Of a stretch of 7,452 nucleotides of DNA, positions 5,543 to 7,452 are shown one piece after another (position 1 is the first letter of the stretch; each line of letters opens with the position of its first letter). Location of the stretch: the NCBI GenBank assembly GCA_003577005.1, contig QEUW01000367.1, positions 1-7,452 on the forward strand. The letters are read 5' to 3'. This DNA comes from Chloroflexota bacterium (GTDB lineage: Bacteria; Chloroflexota; Anaerolineae; Caldilineales; Caldilineaceae). The notes under the pieces are model-generated. The model was given only the letters and a program-made list of their open reading frames with translations, was not told the origin of the DNA and made no database searches. The translations under genes and the position numbers were made by a program.

Positions 5543-6529
5543 ATGGCAAACTTAGCACAAGCCGGTTCACCCGCGTACGGGGCAAAAGCAGAGCGGTCAC
5601 TGTGGCGGCGTCTGCGCACACGCCGCGCCTCGCGTGTGATCGCTTTTTACGCAATGATCAGCCCCTGGCTCATTGGCTTTATCCTCCTCGGCATCGTGCC
5701 GCTGGTGGTGGGCTTTATGACCTCGTTCACCAACTATGACGGCATCAACGTCGACAGTGTCAAGTGGGTCGGTGGGCGCAACTACAGCCGCATTTTTCAG
5801 GACTCAGAGGCGCTCTACTCGTTCCGCCGCACGCTCCTGTGGAGCGCGCTCAATGTACCCCTCTGGTTGATCGCCTCCTTCTCTCTGGCGTTGATCTTGA
5901 ATCAGGGGATTCGTGCGCGCGGTTTTTTCCGCACTCTCTTTTATCTGCCCAGCATCATCCCGGCCGTAGGCGCGGTCTGGGCATGGCGGCTGTTACTGGA
6001 CCCCAATAACGGCGTTGTGAACGCCGTTATCAGCGTCTTCCGCCCCGGCACGGCCATCCTCTGGACCACCGACTATGCGCTGCCATCGCTGACGATGATT
6101 TCTGTCTGGCAAGGGGTGGGCGTGGGCATGGTCATCTTTCTAGCTGGTCTACAGGGCATCCCGCGCGAGTTGGAAGAAGCGGCCCATCTTGATGGCGCGT
6201 CGACACTGGGCGTCTTTCGCCATGTGACGATCCCGCTGATGACGCCAGTGATCTTTTTTCAACTCGTGCTCGCCATTATCGGTTCGCTGCAACAGTTTGC
6301 GCTGCCCATGTTGCTAGCCGGCGGGCGCATCGGCTCGGTGCCGCCGCGTGCGGCCTACTTCTTTGTCGTCCATGTCATGCGGCAGATCTTTACCTTTGCC
6401 CGCTTTGGCTATGGGCTGGCGCTCATGTGGGTGTTATTTGTCATCATCGTCATGTTGACGCTGGTCATCTTCCGCTCCAGCCGCTATTGGGTCTATTACG
6501 AAGTCGATGTAGCGGGAGAGAAACGATGA
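5543..6529 (+). CDS. Sugar ABC transporter permease, MalF/UgpA type, 328 aa
   Basis: This is one half of the membrane channel of the sugar importer. About six membrane segments are visible (roughly 33-60, 97-120, 130-152, 182-204, 233-258, 288-310), after an Arg-rich cytoplasmic N-terminus. The conserved EAA loop, which docks the ATPase, is LEEAAHLDGASTLGVFRHVTIP at about 210-231. Its Glu212-Ala-Ala, Gly218 and Pro231 are in place. Such permeases (COG1175) pair with a MalG-type partner, which here follows with a 4-base ATGA overlap. The start at 5543 is the only ATG/GTG/TTG after an in-frame TGA at 5513-5515. It has no clear Shine-Dalgarno site, and the inverted repeat sits just upstream, so its translation may be weak compared with the binding protein. 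Confidence 0.9.
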   Translation: MANLAQAGSPAYGAKAERSLWRRLRTRRASRVIAFYAMISPWLIGFILLGIVPLVVGFMTSFTNYDGINVDSVKWVGGRNYSRIFQDSEALYSFRRTLLWSALNVPLWLIASFSLALILNQGIRARGFFRTLFYLPSIIPAVGAVWAWRLLLDPNNGVVNAVISVFRPGTAILWTTDYALPSLTMISVWQGVGVGMVIFLAGLQGIPRELEEAAHLDGASTLGVFRHVTIPLMTPVIFFQLVLAIIGSLQQFALPMLLAGGRIGSVPPRAAYFFVVHVMRQIFTFARFGYGLALMWVLFVIIVMLTLVIFRSSRYWVYYEVDVAGEKR

Positions 6530-7404
6530 CAACGAAGATGCTCACGCCGCAGGCCCAGCACGACCGCAGGCTCAAACGATTCCGCTCGCTGCTTTCCTAT
6601 GTGATTCTGTACCTTGTCACGTTGGTAATCACGATCCCGGTGATCTGGATGATCCTCTCTTCGCTCAAGTCGGAGCCGGAGTTTACCCGCTATCCGCCCG
6701 TAATTCTGGCCGACCCCATCCGGTGGGACAACTATTGGCGGGCGATCACCTGGATCCCGTTCTTCCGTTATACGTGGAACTCCACTTTTCTTGCCACCAT
6801 GTTCTCGACGCTGACGGTGTTTACCAGCGCCATGGTGGGCTTCGCCTTTGCCCGGCTGGAGGCGCCTGGCAAGGCCAAACTGTTTGCCATCGTCGTCTCG
6901 CTGTTGATGGTGCCGGCCATTGTGACCATCATCCCCCAGTTTGTGATCTTTGCCCGTATTGGGCTGACCAATAGTTATTGGCCCTGGTTTCTCTGGGGGA
7001 TCGCTGCTTCGCCGTTTCATATCTTTCTCTTCCGCCAGTTCTTTACCGGCATTCCCAAAGAACTGGAAGACGCCGCCGAAGTGGATGGGGCGGCGCCCTT
7101 TCGTGTTTTTTGGCAGATCTTTCTGCCCAACGCCAAACCTGCGCTGGCGACCTCGTTTATCCTCAACTTTGTGGGCGTCTGGGGCGACTGGGTAGCGCCC
7201 GTGATCTACCTCGACGATGCCAAGACCACACTTGCTGTCAAACTGGCGACACCGACCTACACCAATCCAGGCGACGTGAGCGGGCAGATCTTTGTCACGC
7301 TGACGCTGGCTGCCGCCATCATCTACACGATTCCTCCTGTCATCATGTTCTTTTTGGCGCAGAAGAACATCATGGAAGGGGTCGTCACGACCGGGTTGAA
7401 GTAG
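6526..7404 (+). CDS. Sugar ABC transporter permease, MalG/UgpE type, 292 aa
   Basis: This is the second permease of the importer (COG0395 type). Six membrane segments are expected (roughly 22-46, 86-110, 117-142, 150-170, 205-228, 256-278). The ATPase-docking EAA loop is LEDAAEVDGAAPFRVFWQIFLP at about 180-201, with Asp182 in place of the usual second Glu and with Gly188 and Pro201 kept. The C-terminus QKNIMEGVVTTGLK is the normal family ending. ATG 6526 overlaps the upstream stop as ATGA and is preceded by GGGAG at 6514-6518 (7-nt spacing), which indicates translational coupling. ATG 6538 is a less likely alternative. No ATPase follows within the window. A shared MsmX/UgpC-like ATPase encoded elsewhere is common for such operons, but that is inference. 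Confidence 0.91.
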   Translation: MTTKMLTPQAQHDRRLKRFRSLLSYVILYLVTLVITIPVIWMILSSLKSEPEFTRYPPVILADPIRWDNYWRAITWIPFFRYTWNSTFLATMFSTLTVFTSAMVGFAFARLEAPGKAKLFAIVVSLLMVPAIVTIIPQFVIFARIGLTNSYWPWFLWGIAASPFHIFLFRQFFTGIPKELEDAAEVDGAAPFRVFWQIFLPNAKPALATSFILNFVGVWGDWVAPVIYLDDAKTTLAVKLATPTYTNPGDVSGQIFVTLTLAAAIIYTIPPVIMFFLAQKNIMEGVVTTGLK

Positions 7405-7431
7405 CTAAAGAGTATGAAGCCTTACGTTGAT

Positions 7432-7445
7432 TGGTAGCGCTACGA
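7432..7445. promoter_or_regulatory. LacI-family-like operator palindrome
   Basis: TGGTAGCGCTACGA contains the perfect 10-bp palindrome GTAGCGCTAC (7434-7443) with a central CG-type dyad, the usual look of operators for LacI-family sugar regulators. It closely resembles the TGGTAGCGCTA-type boxes I recall for LacI-family sugar-use regulators in other bacteria. It lies 27 bases after the permease stop, so it probably controls the next transcription unit, just outside the window. The right half deviates from perfect symmetry at the outer two bases. Confidence 0.5.
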
Positions 7446-7452
7446 CATCGTC

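Noticed and set aside
7414..7437. Short frame MKPYVDW ending in TAG after the permease
   Set aside because: Only seven codons, with a weak AAAGAG before it. The stop falls in the operator palindrome. There is too little sequence to call a gene.

Overview
The window looks like ordinary chromosome from a fairly GC-rich bacterium. A Tat-type lipoprotein sugar-binding protein, two MalF/MalG-type permeases, a large polytopic GT39-type glycosyltransferase and long intergenic gaps with palindromic repeats together suggest a Chloroflexota lineage (Caldilineae/Anaerolineae-like). That is an inference from gene style, not from a marker gene.

Layout. (1) 1-246: C-terminal part of a 2Fe-2S ferredoxin, closed by a strong hairpin terminator at 272-311. 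(2) 347-2341, minus strand: a 664-residue multi-pass membrane glycosyltransferase, convergent with the ferredoxin. (3) 2342-2471: a divergent promoter region with a perfect TATAAT on each strand. (4) 2472-3380: a DHDPS/N-acetylneuraminate lyase family aldolase with its Schiff-base lysine but without the DHDPS arginine, followed by a hairpin. (5) 3381-4023: a 643-base gap with no convincing gene. It holds several inverted repeats, a 132-bp MITE-like element with imperfect inverted ends and an exact 9-bp flanking duplication, a perfect-consensus sigma70 promoter just after it, and a leader of about 170 nt with a 17-nt palindrome. (6) 4024-7404: a carbohydrate ABC uptake operon of binding protein, permease 1 and permease 2. 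A perfect 20-bp inverted repeat separates the binding protein from the permeases, which overlap each other by ATGA. (7) 7405-7452: the start of the next intergenic region, with a LacI-family-like operator palindrome.

How it works together. The binding protein should capture a sugar or oligosaccharide outside the membrane and deliver it to the permease heterodimer. No ATPase gene is in the window, so the ATP-binding subunit must be encoded elsewhere or downstream. The aldolase has its own start region and hairpin, so a link between it and the transporter is only a possibility.

I see no CRISPR array, defence island, phage or toxin-antitoxin module, and no clear new multi-gene system. The most noteworthy structures are the MITE-like insertion beside the transporter promoter, the REP-like palindrome inside the operon, and the operator at the right edge.
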